Assembly: GCA_012718985.1 (NCBI GenBank)
Contig: JAAYBG010000099.1
Span: forward strand, 1-38,205
DNA: 38,205 nucleotides
Reading direction: 5' to 3'
Source of the DNA: Acholeplasmataceae bacterium
GTDB lineage: Bacteria > Bacillota_I > Bacilli_A > ML615J-28 > CAG-698
The position numbers and the translations under genes were made by a program. This document shows positions 17,112-26,200 of this stretch, piece after piece. The notes below the pieces were generated by a model. It was not told where the DNA came from, made no database searches, and saw only the letters and a program-made list of their open reading frames with translations. Position 1 is the first letter of the stretch; every line of letters begins with the position of its first letter.

Positions 17112-17138
17112 CTTATTCCTCCTGAATTCACTTTATCT

Positions 17139-17167
17139 ATTATACACATTTTTTTCAATTATTTCAA
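17139..17167 (-). promoter_or_regulatory. Promoter of the phosphofructokinase gene
   Basis: TTGAAA, 17 bases, TATAAT, about 28 bases upstream of the start codon. Confidence 0.75.
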
Positions 17168-17197
17168 TCCTTTTTATCACTTATCAATGAAAACTGA

Positions 17198-17313
17198 TTA
17201 TTTTAATGTAAGATAAGCTACGCATTCGACGGACCGCCGAGAAACGAACCCTACTGGGAACATATCTACTTTTCAATGAGTACAGTAGCATCGTTTAACT
17301 CATATTTTATCAT
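17198..17313 (-). pseudogene. Remnant of an rlmCD-type C-terminus
   Basis: The minus strand reads VDMFP, eight unrelated residues, then SVECVAYLTLK and a stop. This is the conserved end of RlmCD-type methyltransferases (compare VDMFPNTANVECV in the gene at 7216). Upstream, ATG at 17313 opens MIKYELND...IEK; one missing base puts it out of frame with VDMFP. The 25 bases at 17227-17251 are about two-thirds G+C, far above their surroundings. Sixteen bases around the DMFP codons (17255-17270) are identical to those of the rlmD gene at 7216. It looks like a displaced 3' end left by an integrated element. Confidence 0.6.
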
Positions 17314-17379
17314 ACTACTCTATAAGTTTTTATTAATCTTATTCCGACAAATTCTAAAATAATATTACGATAGTTTCAC

Positions 17380-17808
17380 TTATTTTTGCTCAATAATATC
17401 TATGAATTCTTTTGGCATTTTGTTTTCAGATCTATATGTTCCATCAAGACCATTAAAGCACAGATATCTAGTGTTATAACTAATATAAAAATTTATACCT
17501 GCTTCTAGTCCATCTATATCACTGTGCAATACATAAGCATCATCTTTTAGTTCTGATGGTGGCCATGCTGATAAGAATTCAGCGTTAATATCAAAATCAA
17601 CTTTCACATATTTACAATCTAAATATTCATAAACTTCATCTGATATAGGTCAAGCATGACTCTGATAAACACTTTCAGAAGCCATAATAGAGTTAAGACT
17701 TGATACTTCAAAACCACTTGCTTCTTTAAGAGAATATGTCTTTGTACTAGAACATGAAGTCAGGAAAATAACAATTATTAATGATAAGATAAATAATAAT
17801 TTTCTCAT
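17380..17808 (-). pseudogene. Small lipoprotein gene broken by one in-frame TGA
   Basis: The track shows only the second half (75 aa from a GTG). Reading upstream in the same frame reaches ATG at 17808, whose ATGA overlaps the stop of the AlbA_2 gene. The N-terminus is a textbook lipoprotein signal (MRKLLFILSL... FLTSCSS). One TGA at 17650-17652 interrupts SHA/PISDEVYEYL. The remainder reads smoothly to the TAA at 17380. As TGA is a true stop elsewhere in this window, I call it a pseudogene, unless the base is a sequencing error. No family is recognised; the tail contains YNTRYLCFNGLDGTYR. Confidence 0.7.
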
Positions 17809-19154
17809 TTTATTTTCCAATACCCTGTCTTATTTGAGCCTATTCTTTCAATCAATCCTAATTCAACAAGCTTTTTAATGCCACGTTGTATTGTAATTAT
17901 TGATTTATTTAATTCTTTTGCGGTATCTTTTGCATTATTAATTATCTTTTTTTCTAATATATGTTCATATATTTGAAGTTCAGATCCCGTTAACTTTTCT
18001 TTTATTCTATCATTTGTTCTATCATTTTGATGTAATAATGATGTAATATTTCTTTCAAAAGTGAAAGCAAACCCCAATCCCTCATTTGTATATGAGTACT
18101 TAACATCATTTAAATTGCATAAATCAAACACCCTTTTAAATCCAGTACCAAATGCTTCAATAGTTTTATTCTTATATAAAGTTAGCGCAATTAGAGGATT
18201 ACGAAGTTTTGAACCAATTATACCCTTAGCAAATTCTTTTGGATCTTTATTTAGAGCAATTGTACCAGGATTATATATTCTTAAATAATGAGGACTTATT
18301 GTTATCTCATTATAATCGCCATCATTTACTCTCATATGGGCAAAACTATTAACAACAATCTCTCTAATGGCTTCAAGAGGAATTTCAGGTTTTTCAACAC
18401 GCTCTATTCCCACAATTATTGCATTAAAATTTATTGAAGCCAAAATGTAATTATAGGCTTCTTCTATACATTCAAAAATATTACCTTGATAGTGGCGATT
18501 ATCAATAAATGTAATTCTTTCATCTGTTGCATATCTTGCAAATTTAACAAGTAAGGGCTTCGATTTTGAAAACAAATAATACCCAGCATTATTTAGCTTC
18601 CCATTTTCCATAAGCCCAAGGCGAGTCATAGCATCTTCTACAGATTTATATCTATAATTCAATCTATTAAATTCGTTAGCTTTATCAATATATTTTATTA
18701 GTAAATCTTCATCAACATCATCTGCTCCAAATTGAGTAATTGTCTTTTCCCACTTCGTATAGGAAATATTTTTGTTGTTGAAAAAATATTCTAACTCATT
18801 TTGTGTCATTTCTAGATCCTGGTCATCGCATCTCTTATAATATCTTCCATAAGCAGAATACGGGCTATCCATACCAATTGCTTCCACTTTAATCAAAGAT
18901 AAATCATCATATTTTTCTATAGTTACTTTAGGATTAATAAAAGGTTTTAAATGATTTTTTATCTCATTAACAATATTTGTAGTTGTATGTTCACCTGTTT
19001 GCTGTCCAACAACATCTCCATTATTCTTAACACCAAATAACAAAGTTCCTTCTCCGCTTTTATTCAGCATAGACGCAAGAGAAATAACCCCTTCTTTTAA
19101 TTCACTAATCGTTTTTTTAAACTCTAATTTTTCGCCTTCTTTACCAAGATTCAT
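17805..19154 (-). CDS. Schlafen/AlbA_2-domain regulator with ATPase-like and winged-helix domains
   Basis: This 449-aa protein belongs to the group often annotated as ATP-binding protein or transcriptional regulator. Visible parts are an AlbA_2 domain (residues 5-120, LEFKKTISELKEG and GTLLFGVKNNGDVVG), an HATPase_c_4-like region (about 265-365, AIREIVVNSFAHM, then FGTGFKRVFDLC), a polar NDRTNDR linker near 380, and a winged helix to the end. It is probably a DNA- or RNA-binding regulator; the function is unknown. It has a strong TTGACA promoter with a 23-bp tandem repeat. GGAAGG is about 11 bases from ATG. It overlaps the broken lipoprotein gene by ATGA. It sits in an accessory patch between an rlmCD gene and an rlmCD remnant. 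Confidence 0.82.
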   Translation of the reverse strand: MNLGKEGEKLEFKKTISELKEGVISLASMLNKSGEGTLLFGVKNNGDVVGQQTGEHTTTNIVNEIKNHLKPFINPKVTIEKYDDLSLIKVEAIGMDSPYSAYGRYYKRCDDQDLEMTQNELEYFFNNKNISYTKWEKTITQFGADDVDEDLLIKYIDKANEFNRLNYRYKSVEDAMTRLGLMENGKLNNAGYYLFSKSKPLLVKFARYATDERITFIDNRHYQGNIFECIEEAYNYILASINFNAIIVGIERVEKPEIPLEAIREIVVNSFAHMRVNDGDYNEITISPHYLRIYNPGTIALNKDPKEFAKGIIGSKLRNPLIALTLYKNKTIEAFGTGFKRVFDLCNLNDVKYSYTNEGLGFAFTFERNITSLLHQNDRTNDRIKEKLTGSELQIYEHILEKKIINNAKDTAKELNKSIITIQRGIKKLVELGLIERIGSNKTGYWKIK

Positions 19155-19172
19155 GTTGCATTTATCCTTCCT

Positions 19173-19218
19173 TTATTATATCATTTATTCTATCATTATT
19201 ATATCATTTATTCTATCA
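19173..19218. repeat. Two exact tandem copies of a 23-bp unit in the AlbA_2 promoter
   Basis: The unit contains TATCATTTATTCTATCA and each copy carries a TATAAT -10 box on the minus strand. The inner sequence AATGATAGAATAAA recurs inside the same gene, in the linker-coding repeat at about 18005-18030. Confidence 0.85.
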
Positions 19219-19227
19219 TTATGTCAA
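19198..19227 (-). promoter_or_regulatory. Promoter of the AlbA_2 gene
   Basis: A perfect TTGACA, 18 bases, and a perfect TATAAT overlap the tandem repeat. A second TATAAT lies 23 bases downstream, without its own consensus -35. Confidence 0.75.
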
Positions 19228-19333
19228 TTTGATTTAGTTTTTTCTGTAATATTTTTGTATTAATTCTAATAAAAAAGACCTTGACTCAAATGCCCCAAAA
19301 TCTTTTTGATGTTACGTTTTATTAAATATACTA

Positions 19334-20692
19334 TTAGTTCCCAGCCCGGTTCGTAAGTTTACAGACGCATTCCACTTCACTTGTGTGAGGGAACATATCA
19401 ATTAAGGTTACTTCTCTAACTAAATAGTCGCAAGAGAAAATTTCCAAATCACGAGCTAAAGTCGCTACGTTACAAGAAACATAAACTACTCGTCTTATTT
19501 TCTTAGCTTTAATTACTTCTATTAATGAAGTTTCACAGCCTTTTCGAGGCGGATCAAGAACAATAACATCAATTGCAGTATTCGTAAATTTTTCAATTTC
19601 GATTTCCGCCTTCCCGCAAATAAATTCGATATTATTCATTTTATTTAGTTTTGCATTGTCAATAGCTTTGGTAACCGCTTCTGCAACAATTTCAATCCCA
19701 TAAACTTTTTTCGCTTTTTTTGCTAGTAAAATCCCAATCGTTCCCACTCCACAGTAGGCATCTATCACGACTTCAGTTCCTGACAATGCTGCATATTCCA
19801 ATACTCGATTATAAAGTTTTTCTGTCTGGAGATGATTTGTCTGAAAAAAGGAATTATACGAGAACTGAAACTTCGTCTCACAAAGAGTGTCTGTCAATTG
19901 ATCAATTCCATTTAACACCAAGCTCTTCTTGCCTAAAATGACATTAGTCGATTCTTTATTTATATTTTGAATCACACTTTTAATGGCAGGAAATTTCGCC
20001 ACTAGCTTATCAACGAGTTCTCTTTTGCCAGCAAAGTTCTTCTCACGGGTAACAAGAACCACCATATATTGATAATTAACATTATTTCTTATCAAAACAT
20101 GGCGCAATATTCCCCTACCATCTTTTTCATTATATCCAGGAATGATCAATTCATTGGCAAGTTGACAAATATACTTAGCAATCTCAGTAGCAAGTCGTGA
20201 TTGAATAAAACATTTTTCTAACCTGATAATCTGATGGCTTTTCTTTTTATAAAAACCACAAATTGTTTGGTTAGTATCCATACTAAAGGGGATTTGCACT
20301 TTGTTACGATAATAATAGGGCTCTTCCATTCCGATAATTTCTCTGATCGGTATATTTTCTAAATGACCAATTCTTTTTAATGTTTCCATGGCCATCTTCT
20401 TTTTAAATTCCAGCTGTTTTTCATATTTCAAATGCATTAAATTGCAGCCACCACATTCTTCATAAACAGGACATATTGGCCTTACCCGCCAGGTAGAATA
20501 GTTTAAATGTTTTAGAACAGTTCCTTGAGCATAACTTTTTCCTACTTTTTCTATTTTAATTTCAGCAACTTCACCGATTAGCATGTCATCAACAAAAATG
20601 GGAAAGCCGTCAACCTTAACAACCCCCATTCCTTGATGATTTAAATCAACACAAGTTCCTTGGATTTTTTCCTTCATCTTCATATTTTTCAC
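19334..20692 (-). CDS. rlmD: 23S rRNA (uracil-C5)-methyltransferase, second RlmD/RlmCD paralogue
   Basis: This protein has the same architecture as the one at 7216: a TRAM domain, the cysteine motif CPVYEECGGCNLMHL, SAM-binding VIDAYCGVGTIGILLA, DPPRKG, catalytic Cys in VYVSCNVAT and the end IDMFPHTSEVECVCKL. Two such paralogues are common in Bacillota. I place the start at GTG 20692: AGGTGA lies five bases upstream, whereas the track's GTG at 20701 is part of that same ribosome-binding site. A promoter lies 20 bases upstream. The 3' end borders an accessory patch, and fragments resembling its C-terminal coding sequence occur at 7066-7110 and 17198-17313. Confidence 0.92.
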   Translation of the reverse strand: MKNMKMKEKIQGTCVDLNHQGMGVVKVDGFPIFVDDMLIGEVAEIKIEKVGKSYAQGTVLKHLNYSTWRVRPICPVYEECGGCNLMHLKYEKQLEFKKKMAMETLKRIGHLENIPIREIIGMEEPYYYRNKVQIPFSMDTNQTICGFYKKKSHQIIRLEKCFIQSRLATEIAKYICQLANELIIPGYNEKDGRGILRHVLIRNNVNYQYMVVLVTREKNFAGKRELVDKLVAKFPAIKSVIQNINKESTNVILGKKSLVLNGIDQLTDTLCETKFQFSYNSFFQTNHLQTEKLYNRVLEYAALSGTEVVIDAYCGVGTIGILLAKKAKKVYGIEIVAEAVTKAIDNAKLNKMNNIEFICGKAEIEIEKFTNTAIDVIVLDPPRKGCETSLIEVIKAKKIRRVVYVSCNVATLARDLEIFSCDYLVREVTLIDMFPHTSEVECVCKLTNRAGN

Positions 20693-20711
20693 AAATATCA
20701 CCTATTGAGCA

Positions 20712-20740
20712 ATTATATCATTTTTCTATATTTTGGTAAA
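20712..20740 (-). promoter_or_regulatory. Promoter of the second rlmD paralogue
   Basis: TTTACC, 17 bases, TATAAT. Confidence 0.65.
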
Positions 20741-20748
20741 GACACAAC

Positions 20749-20776
20749 AAAAAAAATCTTATCCTATTTTAGGATA
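20749..20776 (-). terminator. Second terminator downstream of gap
   Basis: On the minus strand TATCCTA, loop AAA, TAGGATA, then a run of eight T. It backs up the terminator at 20807-20845 and shields the rlmD promoter. Confidence 0.75.
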
Positions 20777-20806
20777 CCATCCACTCATCATCAAATGTAG
20801 GCAAAT

Positions 20807-20845
20807 TAAAAGGAGCACAAATTGCTAATAGCACTTTGTGCTCCC
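20807..20845 (-). terminator. Terminator of gap
   Basis: On the minus strand a 15-bp stem with one mismatch starts GGAGCACAAA and closes TTTGTGCTCC, followed by TTTTAATTT, shortly after the GAPDH stop. Confidence 0.9.
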
Positions 20846-20857
20846 CCTTATTTTTGT

Positions 20858-21871
20858 TTATTTTAATGATGCAAGGTACTTAATAGTACGAACCATTTGC
20901 GACGTGTATGAATTTTCATTGTCATACCAAGCAACAACTTTTACCAAAGTTTTTCCACCATCTAGACCTTTTACTTTTGTTTGTGTTGCATCAAAGATTG
21001 AGCCATAGGTTGAACCAATCACATCAGATGAAACAATTTCATCTTCATTATAGGCATAAGAATCAGATGCAGCAGCTTTCATAGCAGCATTAACTTCAGC
21101 AGCGGTAACTTGCTTATTAACAATTGCAACTAATTCAGTAACTGAACCTGTACATACAGGAACACGTTGTGCTGAACCATCTAATTTTCCGTCTAATTCA
21201 GGAATAACAAGGCCAATTGCTTTAGCAGCGCCAGTAGAATTAGGAACGATATTAATAGCAGCAGCTCTAGCTCGACGTAAATCTCCTTTTCTATGTGGTC
21301 CATCTAATACCATTTGATCGCCTGTATAAGCGTGAATAGTTGTCATAAATCCTTTATCAATACTTGCAAACTTATTTAAAACATCAGCCATTGGTGCCAA
21401 ACAATTTGTTGTACATGAAGCAGCAGAAATAATTGTATCACTTGCTTTTAATATCTTTTCATTAACACCGAATACAATCGTTGGTAAATCATTGCCAGCT
21501 GGTGCTGAAATGATAACTTTTTTTGCTCCTGCTCTTAAATGAGCTTCTGATTTTGCTTTAGAAGCAAAGAATCCTGTACACTCAAGAACTACATCTACAC
21601 CTAATTCACCCCATGGTAATTCTTCTGGATTTGGTTTTGCATAGATAGGAATTGTTTTTCCATCAACTTCAATAGCACCTTCTTTCACAAAAACAGTATC
21701 AGCTTTTGCATATCTGCCTTGTGATGAATCGTACTTTAATAAATGAGCTAACATCTTTGCATCTGTCAAGTCATTAATTGCTACTATTTCAAAACCTTTT
21801 TCACCAAACATTTGTCTGAATGCTAGACGTCCAATACGTCCAAAACCATTTATAGCTACTTTTACAGCCAT
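20858..21871 (-). CDS. gap: Glyceraldehyde-3-phosphate dehydrogenase, type I
   Basis: This glycolytic enzyme oxidises glyceraldehyde-3-phosphate to 1,3-bisphosphoglycerate. The 337-aa protein begins with the Rossmann motif [14 protein letters not shown]. Asp34 in AINDLTD favours NAD over NADP. The active-site [12 protein letters not shown] has Cys153, and the C-terminus is [15 protein letters not shown]. Strong signals suggest high expression: GGAGG ahead of ATG, a promoter with an extended -10, and two terminators in tandem. It stands alone, without pgk or tpi beside it, unlike many Bacillota where these form one operon. Confidence 0.97.
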   Translation of the reverse strand: MAVKVAINGFGRIGRLAFRQMFGEKGFEIVAINDLTDAKMLAHLLKYDSSQGRYAKADTVFVKEGAIEVDGKTIPIYAKPNPEELPWGELGVDVVLECTGFFASKAKSEAHLRAGAKKVIISAPAGNDLPTIVFGVNEKILKASDTIISAASCTTNCLAPMADVLNKFASIDKGFMTTIHAYTGDQMVLDGPHRKGDLRRARAAAINIVPNSTGAAKAIGLVIPELDGKLDGSAQRVPVCTGSVTELVAIVNKQVTAAEVNAAMKAAASDSYAYNEDEIVSSDVIGSTYGSIFDATQTKVKGLDGGKTLVKVVAWYDNENSYTSQMVRTIKYLASLK

Positions 21872-21911
21872 ATTAAATTCCTCCTTATGGTTTATATTTT
21901 TTTACATGCTT

Positions 21912-21940
21912 ATTTTAACACAATTCAAGGGTTTTTTCAA
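21912..21940 (-). promoter_or_regulatory. Promoter of gap
   Basis: TTGAAA, 17 bases ending TGT (extended -10), then TAAAAT, about 40 bases before the start codon. Confidence 0.7.
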
Positions 21941-21983
21941 GAAATTTACTGCATAAAACGTTATCAATGAATTGCTTATTATT

Positions 21984-22415
21984 TTATTTGTTTTTATGTA
22001 AATAATCCAATGCTTCTTGATAACTAATAAATCCTTTTCCATAAAAGCTTTGTTCACAAATATCCCTAATTACCGAAGTTTTACGGAATGGTTCTCGATG
22101 ATCAATATCAGTCAGATGAACCTCAATGCAACGAATGCCGACACTAGTGATGGCATCGCGAATGGCATACGAGTAATGACCAAAGGCTCCAGGATTGATA
22201 ATCAGCGCTTTTACTCGATCAAAATAAGCTTGTTGAATCTTTTCGATGATTTCTTTTTCCCCATTGCTTTGGAAAATTTCTAGCTCATCCTGATATTTTT
22301 TTGCATAATTTGTTAGATATTCAATCAAGTCCTGATAGGTTTTAGTACCATAGAGATGAGATTCCCTAATTCCTAACATATTTAAATTTGGACCATTAAT
22401 AATAAGTATTTTCAT
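21984..22415 (-). CDS. aroQ: Type II 3-dehydroquinate dehydratase
   Basis: This enzyme dehydrates 3-dehydroquinate to 3-dehydroshikimate. The 143-aa length is typical of the type II dodecamer. Residues known to work in this family are all found: Arg17, Tyr22, Asn74, His80, Glu98, His100, Arg107 and Arg111. The context of several is unusual: GIRESHLYG for the common REPxxYG, SNGEKE for SNHEG, and NPGAFGHYSYAIRDA for NPGAYTHTSVALRDA. No other shikimate gene is in the window. GAGGG lies five bases before ATG. It follows the Bax-inhibitor-like gene by 50 bases with a terminator in between, so expression may depend on read-through. Confidence 0.88.
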   Translation of the reverse strand: MKILIINGPNLNMLGIRESHLYGTKTYQDLIEYLTNYAKKYQDELEIFQSNGEKEIIEKIQQAYFDRVKALIINPGAFGHYSYAIRDAITSVGIRCIEVHLTDIDHREPFRKTSVIRDICEQSFYGKGFISYQEALDYLHKNK

Positions 22416-22431
22416 ATTTTCCCTCTTTTTT

Positions 22432-22463
22432 TAAAAATAGGTAGATGCAAATTGCATCTACCT
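22432..22463 (-). terminator. Terminator of the Bax-inhibitor-like gene
   Basis: A near-perfect palindrome, GGTAGATGCAA and TTGCATCTACC, is followed on the minus strand by TATTTTT; it overlaps the very end of the gene's 3' region. Confidence 0.85.
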
Positions 22464-22465
22464 TT

Positions 22466-23197
22466 CTAATCTCGGTTAGCAAATAATATCGTTACAATTC
22501 TTAAGATTTCGATATACAACCAAACCAAGGTAAATACTAAACCGAAAGAAGCATACCACTCTAAATCTTTTGGATAGCCACCCTCAACAACTTGGCGAAT
22601 ATGTTCTAAATCAAAGAATAAATATAGTGTTGCAAGAAATACTGTTAATACTGAAATTCCCAAACATAAACCGAAATTGTAAGCTTGCCCTGTAAAGGTC
22701 ATGATTAAATACAATATGATTTGAGTTAAAAATAGACCAATGGCAAAAATAACTAGGAACTTGATAAACCCTGATTTCACTCTGACGATATTAGTTAGAA
22801 ATAAAGTTGTTACAACCATAAATACCATGATTGTTGAAAGAAGGGCGGTAACAACTGCTCCATCAGCAACAGCACCGTAGACTGCTGAAAGAAAGCCAAC
22901 AAATAGACCTTCCAATAAACAATAGATTGAGCCCGTTACTTTTACTGCACTTGGTGACAAAAACGAAATCAATGCAAAGATAAATGTAGAGAAAATGGAT
23001 ACCGAAAGTAGGATCGCATACATATCTGGATTGACTCTAGCCAATAACAAACCACCAAATGCTCCTGCTAGAACCAACAATAAATAGAATATTGATTTTC
23101 TAGCTATTCCACCATAAGTAGCGACCTCATAATCAACGCCTGCTACTTCGCCATTAAGAATCTTTTTGAATACGATATTTGAATTTCTAAAACGCAA
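22466..23197 (-). CDS. Bax inhibitor-1/YccA family membrane protein
   Basis: This is an integral membrane protein with about seven transmembrane segments and the acidic C-terminal pattern of the Bax1-I family (FFDLEHIRQVVEGGYPKDLEWYASFGL, quoted in part: LEHIRQVVEGGYP). Members may handle calcium or protons; the role in bacteria is unclear. I place the start at TTG 23197 (MRFRNSN...), because GAGGTGA lies about five bases before it. The track's GTG at 23206 falls within that ribosome-binding site. An MR-RNSNPVF-like start is usual in this subfamily. It has its own promoter. Confidence 0.85.
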   Translation of the reverse strand: MRFRNSNIVFKKILNGEVAGVDYEVATYGGIARKSIFYLLLVLAGAFGGLLLARVNPDMYAILLSVSIFSTFIFALISFLSPSAVKVTGSIYCLLEGLFVGFLSAVYGAVADGAVVTALLSTIMVFMVVTTLFLTNIVRVKSGFIKFLVIFAIGLFLTQIILYLIMTFTGQAYNFGLCLGISVLTVFLATLYLFFDLEHIRQVVEGGYPKDLEWYASFGLVFTLVWLYIEILRIVTILFANRD

Positions 23198-23229
23198 ATG
23201 AATCACCTCTTCTTTATGCTATGTTATAT

Positions 23230-23258
23230 ATTATACACTTGATTACAATAATTTTCAA
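23230..23258 (-). promoter_or_regulatory. Promoter of the Bax-inhibitor-like gene
   Basis: TTGAAA, 17 bases, TATAAT, about 30 bases upstream of the chosen start. Confidence 0.75.
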
Positions 23259-23295
23259 GTTTTGCGCATAAATTATATGACAAAAATTAATCCAA

Positions 23296-26200
23296 TTAAT
23301 TATTAAAAATCTCCAGTTGATCATCTTCAGGAAGATTCTTTAATATTCCTAAACGATTAAATCGCTCTATTAAGGTATTCGATAACCTCGTTCTTCTTGA
23401 TAAGTCTTTTATCGAAGTAAAAGATGACTCTTCTCTTGCCTCAACAATTGATTTCGCTGTGCTTTCTCCTAAAGAATCAACAGCAATGAATGGGATAATC
23501 AAACTATTATCCTCAATCAAGAAATCACGCCAATTTGATTTTTCCAAATCGATTTGTTTGAAGCGATATCCTCTTGCTGTCATTTCTAGTGCTAATAATA
23601 AGGTATCGTAAATATCAATCTCTTTACGACTAACATCTTGTTTGTTGTTTATGCGTTCTTCAATATCCTTCACTTTTTGGAAAATAGCATCATAACCAGC
23701 TACCATTGTCTCAACGTCAAAAGCGCTTGCTCGACGAGAAAAATACCCAGCGTAATAATGAATCGGTCGATATAATTTAAACCAGCCTATTCTTAAAGCC
23801 ATGATTACATAAGCAGTAGCATGAGCTTTCGGGAACATATATTTAATCGCTTTACACGAGTCAATATACCATTTAGGAACATCATAACGTAACATTTCTT
23901 TTTCTTGTTCTGGCAAAACTCCATTTCCTTTCCTTACTTGTTCCATAATAGTAAAAGCAGAAAGGGCTGGTAAGCCTTTTTCAAGTAAATAAATCATAAT
24001 ATCATCTCGACATCCGATTAAATCATTGAATGGTATCGCAGAAACTCCTTCTTTTATTCCAAAGAAATAATCTTTTGCATTTCCATTCCAAACATCACGA
24101 CCATGACTTAATCCGGAAATCTTAATTAAATCACTCACTGTTTTAGGGCGGATATCCTTCAACATCGTTTTAGCTAATTGAGTACCAAATTCTGGTAAAC
24201 CTGTTGTACCAATCTCCATCTTTACTTGTGCAGGTGTTACATTTAACACTTCAACACCAGAAAACAAACTCAAAACTCCTTGATCAAATAGGGGAATTTC
24301 TTCAACTGTCGTAAAAGGAAACTTTTCCGGTTCCTGATGAACAAAATTCATCAAATGACGAATCATGGTAGGATCATCGTGACCTAAAATATCGAGTTTC
24401 AATAGATTATGTTCGAAATCATGATAACCGTGATGAGTGGTATACCAATTCTTTGAAGTATCATCAGCAGGAAACTGGACTGGTGTTATCTCATTAATAT
24501 CCATTCCTTTTGGAACTACAACAATTCCGCCGGGATGTTGTCCAGTCGAACGCTTTACGCCACATAATCCGGCAGCCAAACGTTTAATATCGCTTTGACG
24601 CATTGGTTTGCCTTCTCGTTCATTATGACCTTTTACATAGCCATAGGCGATGTTATCTTGAATAGCCGATATCGTTCCTGCTCTAAAAGTATATTCCTCA
24701 CCAAATACTTCACGACAAAAATCATGAGCTTTTGCTTGATAATCCCCAGAGAAGTTTAAATCTATATCAGGAACCTTATCTCCTTCAAATCCTAAGAATG
24801 TTTCAAATGGTATATCACAACCATTTCCTTCTAGTTTTGCACCACAAATAGGGCAGATGTTTTCTGGAAGGTCATAGCCTGTACCGCTATTATGAAGTAT
24901 TTCCATAAATTTAGCAGCTTCTGGGTGTTGTTCATAGTTCTTCTTTTCTTCCACATTCAATTTAAAGGCACTAAAATGGCATTTAGGACAAATATAATGT
25001 GGTGGTAAAGGATTTACTTCAGTGATTTCCATAAAGGTAGCAACCAAACTTGAACCGACCGAACCACGGCTACCAACAATATATCCAGCATCTTTAGAAT
25101 GCTTCACTAGCAAATAAGAAATATAGTAAATCGTAGCATAGTTATTATCGATGATACTCCTTAATTCTTTATCCAAACGATCTTGAATATATTTTGGTAA
25201 AGGATTTCCATACTTCTTAAAGGCGTTCCGATAAGTTAGTTCAATTACTCCTTGTTTTGCCGATGGAACACCTCGTTCTATTAAGAAATCATCAGCAGGA
25301 GCAAACAATTCACTAGGGAAAAGGTCAAATTCCTCAATCATATCACCAATTAAATTGGTGTTTTTCACAACAATTTGATGAGCTAATCCTTCATCGAGAA
25401 AAGAAAATTCCTGCAACATGGTATGGGTATCTTTAAAATATTGTTCTGGCATCTTATTGATGTCTTTTAAATCGTGTAGCCCGCCACCAACTAGAGGTAC
25501 CTCAACCAACATTTTTCGTAAAATATCATCATTTGGATCTAAGAAATGGACATCCCCTGTAGCGACTACAAGAATTCCTTTTTCTTCTCCCGCTTTTATT
25601 ATTTTCTTAATTACCTCTCTAATGATATCGGCAGTAATGATTCCTTCTGAACTTTCAATCAAATGGCAATAACATTCTACCGACTGAACTTCCAGATAAT
25701 CATAAAAACTGACAACTTCTAATAATTCCTGATAACTTTTATTTAGTGCAGTGTCAAACACTTCACCGCGATAGCACGCACTACCGACCAATAATCCTTC
25801 GCGATGAGTTTCTAAAAATTGCTTTAAAATTCTTGGCTCTTTGTGAAATGTTTTTGTATGCGATTCTGACACGATTTTATTTAAATTCACCAAACCTTGA
25901 CGATTCTTTGCTAGAAGAACGATATGAGTGGGAATAGCATGTTTAAAAGCTTCTTCGGGATTAATCATTCCATTAATTTGGTTATAATTATAAATTTTTT
26001 TATCCAATAATCCCTTCAACATCTTCAAAAATATTTCAGTAGTTGCTTTCGCATCATAAATAGCGCGATGATGTTGTTCTAAATCAACTCCAAATAATTT
26101 CGCAACATAGTTCAATGAGAATTTTTTTAACTTATCCCCATAATAAATACGAGCAAATTGTAACGTATCTATTGTTGGCAAAATAGAATACACCATTCCT

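Noticed and set aside
20769-20834. 21-codon GTG frame after gap (MLLAICAPFNLPTFDDEW...) with AAGGGGGAG upstream
   Set aside because: Its start and ribosome-binding site lie inside a 15-bp terminator stem, which explains the sequence better; the G-run is part of the hairpin base.
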